From a virus, in the IMG/VR virus record IMGVR_UViG_3300013772_000005, positions 1 to 64,000 of that record: a stretch of DNA of 64,000 nucleotides; one strand, 5' to 3'. The notes beneath the pieces were generated by a model, which saw only the letters and a list, made by a program, of their open reading frames with translations, searched no databases and was not told where the DNA came from. The position numbers were made by a program, and so were the translations under genes. Below, in pieces: positions 63,863-64,000 of this stretch (position 1 is its first letter; every line of letters begins with the position of its first letter).

Positions 63863-63998
63863 TGCCCACTCCCTTCCTGATCATGTAATGAACCAACTCT
63901 GCCGCCGCCTCTTCAGAGAAGTCCGGGCGAAGGTCGAGCACGTAGCCAAGCGCCTTGCGGATCTCGTCGGGATCGTGCTCGAAGCCGAGCGAGCGCAT
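63849..63998 (-). CDS. Hypothetical protein, at least 49 aa, start may lie outside the window
   Basis: The frame is open to the right edge. An ATG at 63998 may be the start or an internal Met, as the upstream bases are missing. The sequence (MRSLGFEHDPDEIRKALGYV, LDLRPDFSEEAAAELVHYMI) is helical, ending VGNVSK. Upstream, outside the window, portal and terminase genes would be expected. Confidence 0.55.
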   Translation of the reverse strand: MRSLGFEHDPDEIRKALGYVLDLRPDFSEEAAAELVHYMIRKGVGNVSK

Positions 63999-64000
63999 GA

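Noticed and set aside
1-64000. Prophage integrated in a bacterial chromosome
   Set aside because: No host housekeeping gene, integrase or att-like repeat is seen, and phage genes run to both edges.

Overview
This window is a stretch of a large double-stranded DNA tailed phage (Caudoviricetes) with a contractile, myovirus-type tail. The evidence is a contiguous virion module holding a tail sheath, tail tube, tail assembly chaperones, tape measure, baseplate hub, spike, gpJ-like and gpI-like baseplate proteins, a major capsid protein and a scaffold-like protein. The DNA is GC-rich and almost every gene is on the minus strand, often with ATGA or GTGA overlaps. Several products have lipoprotein signal peptides and the endolysin is an M15 peptidase, so the host is probably a Gram-negative bacterium. 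I cannot name it. I see no integrase, terminase, portal, tRNA or CRISPR in the window; both ends cut through genes.

Layout (minus strand unless stated). 1-1407: small early-type genes. 1408-1941: a control region with three 15-bp dyads and two long inverted repeats. 1942-3637: the only plus-strand genes (DNA-binding protein, AntA/AntB antirepressor, winged-helix-like protein, HicA-like protein), closed by a strong terminator. 3692-5803: small membrane and zinc-binding proteins and a lipoprotein. 5873-8948: a CobT-like VWA protein and a CobS-like AAA+ ATPase. 9157-12862: small genes, an HNH-type endonuclease, an HDAC-family deacetylase and a 320-aa unknown. 12940-18556: a collagen-like lipoprotein, a 498-aa unknown, an ATP-dependent DNA ligase, a WGR-domain protein and a small zinc protein. 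18622-25667: primase, DnaB-like helicase, a sigma-factor-like protein and a UvsW-type helicase interrupted by an intein. 26015-31227: lysis genes plus lipoproteins and secreted fibre-like proteins. 31237-64000: fibres, baseplate, tail, neck and capsid.

The most striking signal is regulatory. Seven intergenic sites between 5.8 and 19.3 kb carry one promoter-like element, read on the minus strand as CTAAAGTTT, about 12 bases, GCCGTTATGTATTACAT. It resembles sigma-28 (FliA) promoters and ends in a perfect ATGTAWTACAT palindrome. The phage encodes its own sigma-70-family protein (22848-23384), which is the natural candidate reader. A second shared element, TTTAAATCGGAG, sits just before the start codon of nine genes as an A/T-rich Shine-Dalgarno leader.

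The second notable signal is the helicase intein. Its N-terminal part with a Vsr/DUF559-like nuclease domain lies in one reading frame. Its C-terminal part lies in another, beginning with an ATG behind a GGAGGT ribosome site. This is the layout expected of a natural split, trans-splicing intein, although an indel cannot be excluded. Two other genes (286-713 and 4186-4486) also look like continuous proteins broken by one base, so some assembly indels are possible.
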